This document shows positions 6,802 through 14,968 of a stretch of 53,957 nucleotides of DNA, in pieces. The position numbers and the translations under genes are program-made. The notes beneath the pieces are model-generated. The model was not told where the DNA came from. It saw only the letters and a list, made by a program, of their open reading frames with translations, and did no database searches. The DNA lies in contig CAIZPE010000034.1 in NCBI GenBank assembly GCA_903934795.1, positions 1 through 53,957 on the forward strand. The letters are read 5' to 3'. Origin of the DNA: an uncultured bacterium (GTDB lineage: Bacteria; Pseudomonadota; Gammaproteobacteria; Burkholderiales; Burkholderiaceae_E). Each line of letters starts with the position of its first letter. The stretch's first letter is position 1.

Positions 6802-8880
6802 TCAGTTCGCCTTGCGAAGCCAGACAGCGGTGTCGTGGAAGGCCGCGCCGCCATTGGGATAGCCGGGTTCGGCCGAGGTGAGCAGGTTCACGCCCATGCC
6901 GCCCGAGAAGTGGCGGTTGGGCCAGATGCCCTCGAGCACCACCACCGAGCGCTGCTGCCCGCCCTGGGGGCGGGCGTGCACGGTGATCTCGCCCTGCCGG
7001 TTGCCGATCACCACCGGGTCGCCCTCGGCCAGGCCCAGTTCGGCGCAGACCTCGGGGTGGATCAGCGCGGTGGGACGCTTCTCGCGCTGCAGGGAACCCG
7101 GGGTCTCGGTGAAGGTGGAGTTGAGGAAGGTGCGCGCCGGCGCGGCGACCAGCCGGTACGGTCGCTGCGCATCGGTCTGGTCGATGACATCGAAGTGGTC
7201 GGGCAGCGTGGGCATCTCGCGCCAGCGCCCCCCCATGCGCGACCAGTCGGGCCTGAAGCGGAAACGCCGGTCGGGCCAGGCGAAGCCATCGAGGAAATGC
7301 GCGGTCTCGAAGGGCAGCGCGCAGTCCTGACCGCCGCGCTCCCAGTTGGTCTGCGCATCCCAGAGGCCGGAGCGGCGCAGGGTCTCGTCCATGATCTCCC
7401 AGGCACTCATGCCGAAGCCCGGATGCTCGGCACCCAGCCGGCGGGCGAGCTCGCAGATCACGAAGTGGTTCTCGCGGCACTCGCCCGGCGCCTCGACCAC
7501 CTTGCGCGCCACCTGGAAGGTGGTGTGGCCCGAGGCGGTGTAGAAGTCATCATGCTCGAGGAACATGGTGGCCGGCAGGACGATGTCGGCGAAGGCCGCG
7601 GTCTCGGTCATGAACTGCTCGTGCACGCAGGTGAACAGATCCTCGCGCGAAAGGCCCTCGTGCACCTTGCCGAGTTCGGGGCAGACCACCGCCGGGTTGG
7701 TGTTCTGCACCAGCAGCGCGGTGACCGGCGGGCCGCCAGCGAGCGCATCGGGATCTCCGGTGAGGATGGGGCCGAGGCGTGACTGGTCGAGCGCGCGCAC
7801 CGAGGTGTCGACCCGATCGAGACCCTCGATGAGGCTTCGGTCGAGCGGATAGATGCCGGTGTGGCCGTAGACCGCTCCGCCACCGCGCCGCTGCCAGGCG
7901 CCGACCACCGCCGGCAGGCAGCTCACCGCGTGCATGTTGACCGCGCCGTTGCGCTGGCGCGAGAAGCCGTGATGGGCGCGGATGAAGGGCGCCTTCGCGC
8001 GGCCATACAGACGCGCGAAGGCGATGATGTCCTCCGCCGGCAGGCCGGTGATCTGCTGCGCCCACTGCGGGCTGCGCTCGCGCAGGTGGGCGGCGAGCGC
8101 GTCGGGCGCGTCGGTGTGGGCACGCAGGTAGTCCCAGTCGGCGAAGCCCTCGGCAAACAGCACATGCATGACCGCGCAGGCGAGCGCGCCATCGGTGCCC
8201 GGCCGCACCGGCAGATGCAGGTCGGCACGCTCGGCCGTGCCGGTGCGGTAGGGATCGATCACCACCAGCATGGCCCCGCGCTTCTTGGCGGCCATGGCAT
8301 GGGTCATGACATTGACCTGGGTGTTCACCGGGTTGCCCCCCCAGATCACGATCAGGTCCGAGTGCTCGCCGGCCTCGCGCAGGTCGACGCCGCGCTTGGC
8401 GCCGGTGCCGGCGATCCAGCCGTTGTCGGCCAGCGCCACGCAGATGGTGGAGTGCCAGCGGGAATAGCCCATCACATGACGCAGGCGGTTGATGCCATCG
8501 CGCTGCACCAGGCCCATGGTGCCGGCGTAGAAGTAGGGCCAGACCGTGGCCGCGCCATGCGCCTGGGCACGGGCGATGAAGGCCTGCGCCACCTCATCGA
8601 GGGCCTGCTCCCAGCTGATCGGGCGGAACTGGCCGCTGCCCTTGGGGCCGTCGCGCTTGAGCGGGCGGGTGAGGCGGTCGGGGTGATGGATGCGCTGGGC
8701 GTAGCGGGCCACCTTCTCGCAGATCACGCCGGCGGTGTAGGGGTTGCGCTGCGAGCCGCGCACCCGGCCGATGGTGTTCGCATCGAGCCGCTCGACCTCG
8801 AGGGCGCAGGTGCTGGTGCAGTCATGCGGGCACACCGAGGGCACGATCTCGATGGCGGACCTGGCGGGGGAAAGGCTCAT
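6802..8880 (-). CDS. molybdopterin-dependent oxidoreductase (MopB/DMSO-reductase superfamily)
   Basis: A 692-residue catalytic subunit carrying a bis-MGD-type molybdenum cofactor. The N-terminus has CPHDCTSTC (Cys17, 21, 25) and Cys54 in GVICEKVARY, the four ligands of a [4Fe-4S] cluster. STICVALADNGW places Cys147 where this superfamily carries the Mo ligand. IVIWGGNPVNTQVNVM and VVIDPYRTGTA are typical pterin-binding elements. The C-terminus (residues about 570-690) is the molydop-binding barrel, including IHPEVCAELGLAEGDPVVI. No twin-arginine signal is visible, suggesting a cytosolic enzyme, and no electron-transfer subunits adjoin. The ATG at 8880 is used because upstream codons extend into the divergent promoter region. 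Substrate unknown. Confidence 0.85.
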   Translation of the reverse strand: MSLSPARSAIEIVPSVCPHDCTSTCALEVERLDANTIGRVRGSQRNPYTAGVICEKVARYAQRIHHPDRLTRPLKRDGPKGSGQFRPISWEQALDEVAQAFIARAQAHGAATVWPYFYAGTMGLVQRDGINRLRHVMGYSRWHSTICVALADNGWIAGTGAKRGVDLREAGEHSDLIVIWGGNPVNTQVNVMTHAMAAKKRGAMLVVIDPYRTGTAERADLHLPVRPGTDGALACAVMHVLFAEGFADWDYLRAHTDAPDALAAHLRERSPQWAQQITGLPAEDIIAFARLYGRAKAPFIRAHHGFSRQRNGAVNMHAVSCLPAVVGAWQRRGGGAVYGHTGIYPLDRSLIEGLDRVDTSVRALDQSRLGPILTGDPDALAGGPPVTALLVQNTNPAVVCPELGKVHEGLSREDLFTCVHEQFMTETAAFADIVLPATMFLEHDDFYTASGHTTFQVARKVVEAPGECRENHFVICELARRLGAEHPGFGMSAWEIMDETLRRSGLWDAQTNWERGGQDCALPFETAHFLDGFAWPDRRFRFRPDWSRMGGRWREMPTLPDHFDVIDQTDAQRPYRLVAAPARTFLNSTFTETPGSLQREKRPTALIHPEVCAELGLAEGDPVVIGNRQGEITVHARPQGGQQRSVVVLEGIWPNRHFSGGMGVNLLTSAEPGYPNGGAAFHDTAVWLRKAN

Positions 8881-8930
8881 GCTGGGCGATGGGTGAGGGC
8901 GGATGGATGACGCGCGCCGGCGTCGCGCTC

Positions 8931-8954
8931 GCGGGCTGCGCATGCGCAGCCCGC
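8931..8954. repeat. 24-bp perfect palindrome in a divergent promoter region
   Basis: GCGGGCTGCGCA is followed directly by its exact reverse complement TGCGCAGCCCGC. It lies 50 bases upstream of the molybdoenzyme operon start and 83 bases from the preferred start of the divergent MFS gene. On the minus strand a TATGCT hexamer (8955-8960) abuts it, so it would cover a transcription start there. It may be a regulator-binding site or a hairpin in the operon leader. Confidence 0.55.
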
Positions 8955-9037
8955 AGCATAACCGGCCCTTGACGGGACGGCAGCGGCCTTGCCGGAGACG
9001 GTGATGCGAGACAATGCGACTTCGCCGGAGATTCCGT

Positions 9038-10273
9038 TTGACCGACCCGTCCGATCCGCGCACGCCGCTGGCGCCGAGCGCTGCCGCGCCCGACGCCAAC
9101 CCCGCGCGGGCGATCCGCCTGCTGCCCCTGCTGGCCACCGGCGCCTTCGCCAGTCAGGCGTCGATGCGGGTGGTTGATCCGATGCTGCCGCAGCTCGCGA
9201 AGGACTTCGGCACCGGCATCGCCGAGCTCTCCGGCGCGATCACCGCGTTCGCGGTCGCCTACGGCCTGATGCAGCTGGTCTACGGCCCGATGGCCGACCG
9301 GCTCGGCAAGCTGCGGGTGATCACCTGGGCAACCCTGGCCGCCTGCGTGCTCTCGGGCGCCTGCGCGCTGGCCACCGGCCCGGTCAGCCTGGCCGTGCTG
9401 CGGCTGCTGAGCGGCGCGGCCTGCGCCGGGCTGATCCCGGTATCGCTCGCCTGGATCGGCGACAACGTGCCCTACCATCAGCGCCAGCTCACCCTCGCGC
9501 GCTTCATGATCGGCTCGACCCTGGGCGTGGTGGTCGGGCAGATCGCCGGCGGCGTGTTCGCCGACACGCTGGGCTGGCGGATGTCCTTCCTTGCCCAGTC
9601 GGTGGTCTTTCTCGCCGTGGCGATGGCCCTGCTGCGCGTGCTGCGCCGGGGTCAGGCCGATGCGCCGGCGTCGGGCGCACAGGCCGGCGGCAACCCGCTG
9701 CGTGCCTTCGGCGCGGTGCTGCGCGAGCGCTGGGCGCGGATCATCCTGGCCCTGGTGCTGGTGGAGGGCGCCCTGAACTTCGGCACGCTCGCGCTGCTGC
9801 CTTCCTGGCTGCACGAGGCCCACGGCCTGGCGCTCTGGCAGACCGGCATGGCCGCCGCCGGCTACGGCGCGGGCGGCCTGACGGTGGCGCTGCTCGGGCG
9901 CTGGCTGGTGGCCCGGCTCGGCGAGCGCGGCATGGCGCTGGTGGGCGCGCTGGTGCTCTGCGCGGGCACGCTCAGTACCGGCGGGCCGCACTGGGCGCTC
10001 GAATCGCTCAAGTGCGCCATCACCGGCGCCGGCTTCTTCATGATGCACAACACCCTGCAGACGCTGGCCACGCAGATGACGCCGAGCCAGCGCGGCACCG
10101 CCATCTCGGCCTTCGCGCTGTCGCTGTTCATCGGTCAGTCGGCCGGGGTGGCGGTGGTGGCACGCCTGGGCCAGAGCATCGGCTTCGAGCGGGTCAAGAC
10201 GGTCAACGGGCTCGGCCTGCTCGCCCTGGGCCTGGTGCTCACCGCCCTGCTGCAGCGGCGGGCGCGCAGCTGA
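9038..10273 (+). CDS. MFS transporter (multidrug/Bcr-type fold)
   Basis: A 411-residue major facilitator with about 12 membrane segments, acting in the inner membrane. The cytoplasmic loop after the second segment reads YGPMADRLGKLRVI, the MFS motif-A GxxxDRxGKR variant; a later hydrophilic loop near residue 190 splits the two six-helix halves. I prefer TTG at 9038 because GGAG sits 7 bases before it. An ATG at 9014 in the same frame has no ribosome site and overlaps a GACAAT hexamer (9010-9015) that could be a -10 element. The substrate is unknown. It is divergent from the molybdoenzyme operon, so it could carry that operon's substrate or product, but this is only positional. Confidence 0.82.
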   Translation: MTDPSDPRTPLAPSAAAPDANPARAIRLLPLLATGAFASQASMRVVDPMLPQLAKDFGTGIAELSGAITAFAVAYGLMQLVYGPMADRLGKLRVITWATLAACVLSGACALATGPVSLAVLRLLSGAACAGLIPVSLAWIGDNVPYHQRQLTLARFMIGSTLGVVVGQIAGGVFADTLGWRMSFLAQSVVFLAVAMALLRVLRRGQADAPASGAQAGGNPLRAFGAVLRERWARIILALVLVEGALNFGTLALLPSWLHEAHGLALWQTGMAAAGYGAGGLTVALLGRWLVARLGERGMALVGALVLCAGTLSTGGPHWALESLKCAITGAGFFMMHNTLQTLATQMTPSQRGTAISAFALSLFIGQSAGVAVVARLGQSIGFERVKTVNGLGLLALGLVLTALLQRRARS

Positions 10274-10319
10274 CCCCGAGGGCGCAGCCGGCTCAGCGTC
10301 GCCCGCCAGCGGCAGCGCC

Positions 10320-10325
10320 TACAAT
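10320..10325 (+). promoter_or_regulatory. -10 element of a probable leaderless transcript
   Basis: TACAAT (five of six consensus bases) ends exactly 6 bases before the GTG start of the next gene. Transcription would begin at or beside the start codon, which has no ribosome site. No clear -35 is seen. Confidence 0.4.
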
Positions 10326-10331
10326 CACGGG

Positions 10332-11972
10332 GTGAGTTTTCGTCTGCCCGCCCGCCTGCGCCTGGGGTTCCGGGGATCGCCGCTGCGTCACGCGCCGTTC
10401 CGGCACTACTACCTCGGCGGCCTGGGCGTGTCCCTGGGCTTCACCATGCAGGCAACCATGGCCGCGTGGCTGATGGCCACCCTCACCCCCTCGGCGCTCA
10501 TGGTCGCCCTGGTCCAGACCGCGAGCACGGCGCCCGCCCTGCTCTTCGGTCTGGTGGCAGGCGCGCTGGCCGATCTCTTCGAGCGCAGGCGCATCATCCT
10601 GATCACCCAGAGCGTCGCCCTGGCCAGCATGGCCATCCTCGGCCTGACCACCCTGGCCGGCCTGATCGGGCCGGGCATCCTGCTCGCGCTCACCTTCCTG
10701 ATCGGCTCGGGCTTCATGCTGGCCACGCCGGCACAACAGGCCAGCGTCAACGAGCTGGTCTCGCGCGAGGAACTGCCGCGGGCAGTGGCGCTCGGGGCGG
10801 TCTCGTTCAACATGGCGCGTGCGGTGGGCCCGGCGCTGGCCGGCGCGATCGCCGCCTGGCTGGGCTCAGGCAGCGCCTTCCTCGCCGCAGCGGCCTGCGC
10901 CCTGCCCTTCATCCTGGTGGTGCGCGGCTGGAAGCCGCGCGAACCCTCGCTGCCCGGGGTACCCGAGAAGCTGCTCTCGGGCGTGCAGAGCGGCCTGCGC
11001 TTTGCCCGTCACACCCCGGCGATGCGCGCCCTGGTGATCCGCAATGTCAGCTTCTGCCTGGGGGCGAGCAGCTTCTGGGCGCTGCTGCCCGTGATCGCAC
11101 GCGACCAGCTCGAGATGGGCGCGGGCGGCTTCGGCCTGCTCTCGGCCGGCTTCGGCCTGGGCGCGGTGGCCGGCGCGCTCTGGATCCCGCAGCGTCTCAA
11201 GCGCATGGATCTCGACACCGTGGTCAGCCGCGGCGTGCTGCTGTGGATCGTCGCCGCCTGCGTGGTGGCGGTCTCGCACATCACCGTGATCGCGCTGGCC
11301 GGCGCGGTGGGTGTGGGCATCGCGTGGGTGAGCGTGCTGGCCGGGCTGTCGGCCGGCACGCAGAGCACCGCGCCGGCCTGGGTTCGGGCGCGCGCGGTCT
11401 CGGTCACGCTGGTGGCGGTGCAGGTGAGTCTGGCCCTGGGCAGCGCCTGGTGGGGACTGGTGGCCACCCTCGCCGGTACCCAGGTGGCGCTGGCGATCTC
11501 GGCAGTGGCCATGTTCGGCCTGCATCTGCTGAACCGGCGCTTTCCGGTGAGCCTGGGCACCGAGGCCGAGGTGACCACCGGGGTGCAGCTGCCCGATATC
11601 GCCATGGCGATCGAGCCGCTGCCGCATGACGGCCCGGTGCTGGTGCAGCTCGACTACCGGATCGACCCCGACAACGAGGCCGGCTTCCTGCGCGCGATCC
11701 ACGCGGTGGAGCCCACGCGGCGGCGCAACGGCGCGGCAAGCTGGCGGGTCTACCGTGATGTCGGCGAAAGCGGCCGCTTCGTGGAGCGTTTCGTGATCGC
11801 GTCCTGGGCCGAGTATGTCCGCCTGCGCCTGCGCATGACGGTGGCCGACCGCGAGGTGCAGGAGCGGGTGGCGCTGTTCCAGCGTGAAGGGGTGCCGGTG
11901 CGGGTGTCGCGGCTGATCGGGGTGAACCCGCAGGATGCGCCCCCCGACGAACGGGAGTCGGCGATCAGCTAG
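10332..11972 (+). CDS. MFS transporter with C-terminal soluble domain (MFS_3 / EntS-like)
   Basis: A 546-residue protein. Residues about 20-420 form a 12-helix MFS domain of the type seen in enterobactin exporter EntS and related MFS_3 proteins, with AGALADLFERRRIILITQ as the loop-2 motif. The last 115 residues form a soluble alpha/beta domain (PVLVQLDYRIDPDNEAGFL, then RRRNGAASWRVYRD). It resembles a ferredoxin-like antibiotic-biosynthesis-monooxygenase fold and is usual for this subfamily. The GTG start has no ribosome site but follows a -10-like TACAAT by 6 bases, so translation may be leaderless. Function is probably export of an unidentified small molecule. The gene is convergent with the aldehyde dehydrogenase. 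Confidence 0.82.
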   Translation: MSFRLPARLRLGFRGSPLRHAPFRHYYLGGLGVSLGFTMQATMAAWLMATLTPSALMVALVQTASTAPALLFGLVAGALADLFERRRIILITQSVALASMAILGLTTLAGLIGPGILLALTFLIGSGFMLATPAQQASVNELVSREELPRAVALGAVSFNMARAVGPALAGAIAAWLGSGSAFLAAAACALPFILVVRGWKPREPSLPGVPEKLLSGVQSGLRFARHTPAMRALVIRNVSFCLGASSFWALLPVIARDQLEMGAGGFGLLSAGFGLGAVAGALWIPQRLKRMDLDTVVSRGVLLWIVAACVVAVSHITVIALAGAVGVGIAWVSVLAGLSAGTQSTAPAWVRARAVSVTLVAVQVSLALGSAWWGLVATLAGTQVALAISAVAMFGLHLLNRRFPVSLGTEAEVTTGVQLPDIAMAIEPLPHDGPVLVQLDYRIDPDNEAGFLRAIHAVEPTRRRNGAASWRVYRDVGESGRFVERFVIASWAEYVRLRLRMTVADREVQERVALFQREGVPVRVSRLIGVNPQDAPPDERESAIS

Positions 11973-12010
11973 GACGGGGCGGCGGCGCCGCCTCGGGCCT
12001 GCGATCTCGC

Positions 12011-12050
12011 CGCCCGGCGCGCGCGCCGGGCGGGGCATGCAGCCCCGCCC
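12011..12050. terminator. overlapping perfect hairpins between convergent genes
   Basis: CGCCCGGCGCG at 12011-12021 is followed directly by its reverse complement at 12022-12032, a 22-bp palindrome. GGGCGGGGC (12028-12036) pairs with GCCCCGCCC (12042-12050) around the loop ATGCA. The two stems share bases 12028-12032, so only one can form at a time. They lie between the convergent MFS_3 and aldehyde dehydrogenase genes. There is no T-run, so this is a terminator-like structure rather than a classical intrinsic terminator. Confidence 0.5.
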
Positions 12051-12060
12051 GCCGGCAGGC

Positions 12061-13488
12061 TCAGGTGCCGTAGCCGGCGATCGCCTTGACCTCGAGGTAC
12101 TCCTCCAGGCCGAAGCGGCCCCACTCGCGGCCGTTGCCCGACTGCTTGTAGCCGCCGAAGGGCGCACCACGCTCGTTGGGCGAGCCGTTCAGGTTGACAT
12201 TGCCGGCACGGATCTGACGGGCCACCTTGCGGGCCCGCTCGACCGAACCAGCCGACACATAGCCCGCCAGACCATAGGGCGTGTCGTTGGCGATGCGCAC
12301 CGCCTCGTCCTCGTCCTGGTAGCCCATGATCGAGATCACCGGGCCGAAGATCTCCTCGCGCGCGATGGTCATCTCGTTGGTGACATTGGCGAAGACGGTG
12401 GGCTTCACGAAGTAGCCCTTGTCGTAGCCATCGGGACGGCCGGGACCACCCGAGACCAGCGTGGCGCCTTCCTCGATGCCCTTGCGGATCAGGGCCTGGA
12501 TCTTCTCGTACTGGATCGAGGACACCACCGGGCCGATGTTGGAATCGGCCGCGCGCGGGTCACCGCAGCGGGTCTTGTCGGCCACGGCGCGGGCGATCGC
12601 GATCACCTCGTCCATCTTCGACTGCGGCACCAGCATGCGGGTGGGCGCGTTGCACGACTGGCCCGAGTTGTTGAACACATGGGCCACGCCACCACCGACC
12701 GCCTTCTGCAGGTCGGCGTCATCGAGGATGACATTGGGCGACTTGCCGCCGAGTTCCTGGCTCACCCGCTTGACCGTGGTGGCCGCGCGCTGCGCGACAT
12801 CGATGCCGGCGCGGGTGGAGCCGGTGAAGGAGATCATGTCGATGCCGGGATGGCCGCTCATGGCCGCGCCCACTTCCTGGCCCAGGCCGTTCACCAGGTT
12901 GAACACGCCCGCCGGCACACCCGCCTCGTGGAGCACCTCGGCGAAGATCAGCGCCGACGAGGGCGTGAACTCGGAGGGCTTGAGGATCATGGTGCAGCCC
13001 GCGGCCAGCGCCGGAGCCACCTTGCAGGTGATCTGGTTCAGCGGCCAGTTCCAGGGGGTGATCATGCCGACCACGCCGATCGGCTCGCGCACGACCATGG
13101 CCGCGCCGAGCTGCTCCTCGAAGTGGTAGTTCTTGAGCACGTCGAGCGTGGAGACGATGTGGCCCAGACCGGCGCCGGCCTGCACCTTCTCGGCAAAGCC
13201 CAGCGGGGCGCCCATCTCGTCGGAGATGGCCGCGCCGATGTCCTTCATGCGCGACTTGTAGACCTCGATGATGCGGGTGAGCAGGGCCACGCGCTCCTCG
13301 CGGCTGGTCTGCGAGAAGGTCTCGAAGGCGCGCCGCGCGGCGGCCACGGCCTTGTCCACATCGGCGGCCGAACCCAGCGCGATGTCGTACATCGCCTGCT
13401 CGGTGGCCGGGTTGACGACGGGACGGCTCTTGGGCGCGACCGGGTCGACCCAGGCGCCGTCGATGTAGAACTTCATGCGTTGAACCAT
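12061..13488 (-). CDS. NAD(P)-dependent aldehyde dehydrogenase
   Basis: A 475-residue cytosolic aldehyde dehydrogenase, the usual family length. With the start at 13488, the oxyanion Asn lies in PWNWP (Asn147), the general base is Glu245 in QELGGKSPN, and the nucleophile is Cys279 in NNSGQSCNAP. FTGSTRAG (221-228) is the coenzyme-binding turn. The ATG at 13488 has GAGGA about 5 bases upstream; an extra eight-residue extension from 13512 lacks such a site. The sequence resembles the broad-specificity DhaS/AldA-type enzymes, but the aldehyde cannot be assigned. It is divergent from a CoA-transferase gene. Confidence 0.92.
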   Translation of the reverse strand: MVQRMKFYIDGAWVDPVAPKSRPVVNPATEQAMYDIALGSAADVDKAVAAARRAFETFSQTSREERVALLTRIIEVYKSRMKDIGAAISDEMGAPLGFAEKVQAGAGLGHIVSTLDVLKNYHFEEQLGAAMVVREPIGVVGMITPWNWPLNQITCKVAPALAAGCTMILKPSEFTPSSALIFAEVLHEAGVPAGVFNLVNGLGQEVGAAMSGHPGIDMISFTGSTRAGIDVAQRAATTVKRVSQELGGKSPNVILDDADLQKAVGGGVAHVFNNSGQSCNAPTRMLVPQSKMDEVIAIARAVADKTRCGDPRAADSNIGPVVSSIQYEKIQALIRKGIEEGATLVSGGPGRPDGYDKGYFVKPTVFANVTNEMTIAREEIFGPVISIMGYQDEDEAVRIANDTPYGLAGYVSAGSVERARKVARQIRAGNVNLNGSPNERGAPFGGYKQSGNGREWGRFGLEEYLEVKAIAGYGT

Positions 13489-13526
13489 CGGATCCTCACT
13501 GTAGAACGGCAAAAACCGGCTGTAGG

Positions 13527-13544
13527 ACGCCGCGCACGCGGCGT
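13527..13544. repeat. inverted repeat upstream of the aldehyde dehydrogenase gene
   Basis: ACGCCGCG and CGCGGCGT flank a central CA. The element sits 39 bases upstream of the aldehyde dehydrogenase ATG, in the divergent gap. It could be an operator or a leader hairpin (7-bp stem with a GCAC loop). Two CTACAG direct repeats on the minus strand lie between it and the gene. Confidence 0.35.
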
Positions 13545-13690
13545 GGCGACGGACGCGGATTGTGGCATGAGCCCGATCCGGCCGGCGGGGGCCTGGCAGC
13601 CCCGGCGTGTCGATCAGGCGCGATCGGCGTGGCCGGCAAGGGCGCGGCCTGCCATCATGCCGCGCCAGCCCTCACCAGGAGCACCCCGCC

Positions 13691-14848
13691 ATGGACAAGG
13701 CCTTCGCCGGACTTCGGGTCATCGACTTCACCACCACCATCGCCGGCCCGCACTGCAGCCGCTTGCTCGCCGACATGGGCGCCGAGGTGATCAAGATCGA
13801 GGCGCCGGAAGGCGACATGATGCGCACCCGCCCGCCGCTGCGCGCCGGCGCGAGCACCGCCTTCGGCCAGCTCAATGCCGGCAAGAAGAGCGTGGTGCTC
13901 GACCTGAAATCACCGGCTGCGCAGCAGGCCGCCCGCACCCTCGTGGCCGGCGCGGACATCCTGCTCGAGAACTTCCGGCCCGGCGTGATGAAGCGGCTCG
14001 GGCTCGACTGGGAGAGCCTCGCCCCGCTGAACCCGCGCCTCATCTACTGCGCCATCTCGGGCTACGGCCAGACCGGCCCCTCCTCCCAGCTGCCAGCCTA
14101 TGCGCCGGTGGTGCATGCCGCCGCCGGCTATGACCTCACCCACCTGCGCTACCAGGAAGGCCGAACCCGGCCCGACTACTGCGGCATCTTCGTGGCCGAT
14201 GTCGCCTCGGGCGCCTATGCCTTCGGCGGCATCGCCGCCGCGCTGCATCAGCGCCATGTGACCGGTCGCGGCCAGTTCGTCGATGTGTCCATGCTCGAGA
14301 CCATGCTCGGCTTCACGCTCACCGAACTGCAGAGCGCGCAGTTCGAGGTGCCGCCCATGGGGCGGCCGATGTTCGGGCCGCTTGCCTGCGCCGACGGCTA
14401 CCTGATGGTGGCGGTGGCCAGCGAGAAGACCTTCCAGTCGATGTGCGAGGCCGCCGGCCATCCCGAGTGGGCCCGGGATCCGCGCTTCGCGGCCTACACC
14501 GACCGGCGGGTGAACTGGGGCCAGTTCATGGACCTGGCCGAGGCCTGGTCGGGGGTGCTGACCATGGCGCAGTGCCGGGCCCTCTTCGACGCTCACGGCG
14601 TGCCCTGCTCGCCCTACCGGACGGTGGCCGAGGCGCTGGCCGACTCGCAGATCGCGCATCGCGAGGCGATGGCCGAGGTGCGTGATGCCGGCGGCAGCTT
14701 CAAGGTGCTGAACCCGCCATTTCGCCTGTCGGCGGCCGACACCCGCGCCGGGGCCCACTCGCCGGCCCTGGGCGAGCACACCGCGCAGGTGTTGCGCGAG
14801 GCCGGGCTGGACGAGGCCAGCCTCGCAGCGCTCAAGGCCGGGAGCTGA
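13691..14848 (+). CDS. CaiB/BaiF (class III) CoA-transferase
   Basis: A 385-residue class III CoA-transferase. The N-terminus FAGLRVIDFTTTIAGPHCSRLLADMGAEVIKIE (in two stretches around residues 5-37) is the conserved CoA-binding start. LLENFRPGVMKRLGL (91-105), ISGYGQTGP (122-130) and FVADVASG with the presumed catalytic Asp170 follow. AGGAG lies about 9 bases before the ATG, fixing the start over two upstream in-frame codons. It stands alone on the plus strand, divergent from the aldehyde dehydrogenase. A shared pathway (aldehyde to acid to acyl-CoA) would be consistent, but nothing in the sequence proves it. It is only distantly similar to the CoA-transferase at 5615-6799. Confidence 0.9.
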   Translation: MDKAFAGLRVIDFTTTIAGPHCSRLLADMGAEVIKIEAPEGDMMRTRPPLRAGASTAFGQLNAGKKSVVLDLKSPAAQQAARTLVAGADILLENFRPGVMKRLGLDWESLAPLNPRLIYCAISGYGQTGPSSQLPAYAPVVHAAAGYDLTHLRYQEGRTRPDYCGIFVADVASGAYAFGGIAAALHQRHVTGRGQFVDVSMLETMLGFTLTELQSAQFEVPPMGRPMFGPLACADGYLMVAVASEKTFQSMCEAAGHPEWARDPRFAAYTDRRVNWGQFMDLAEAWSGVLTMAQCRALFDAHGVPCSPYRTVAEALADSQIAHREAMAEVRDAGGSFKVLNPPFRLSAADTRAGAHSPALGEHTAQVLREAGLDEASLAALKAGS

Positions 14849-14968
14849 GCGACCTCATGCCGCCCGGGCCGCCCGGGCGACCTGTCAGCGTTTCGTCAAG
14901 CGCAATCGGCATGATCCGCCCCGGGGCCGTCCGACCCTGGCCCTTTTTCGCACCTCGCCTCGCGCCGC

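Noticed and set aside
8969-9015. TTGACG (8969-8974) and GACAAT (9010-9015) as one promoter
   Set aside because: The spacing of 35 bases is far too long for a sigma-70 promoter.
10332-11972. MFS transporter with C-terminal domain as a novel fusion
   Set aside because: The MFS_3 family normally carries this C-terminal soluble domain.
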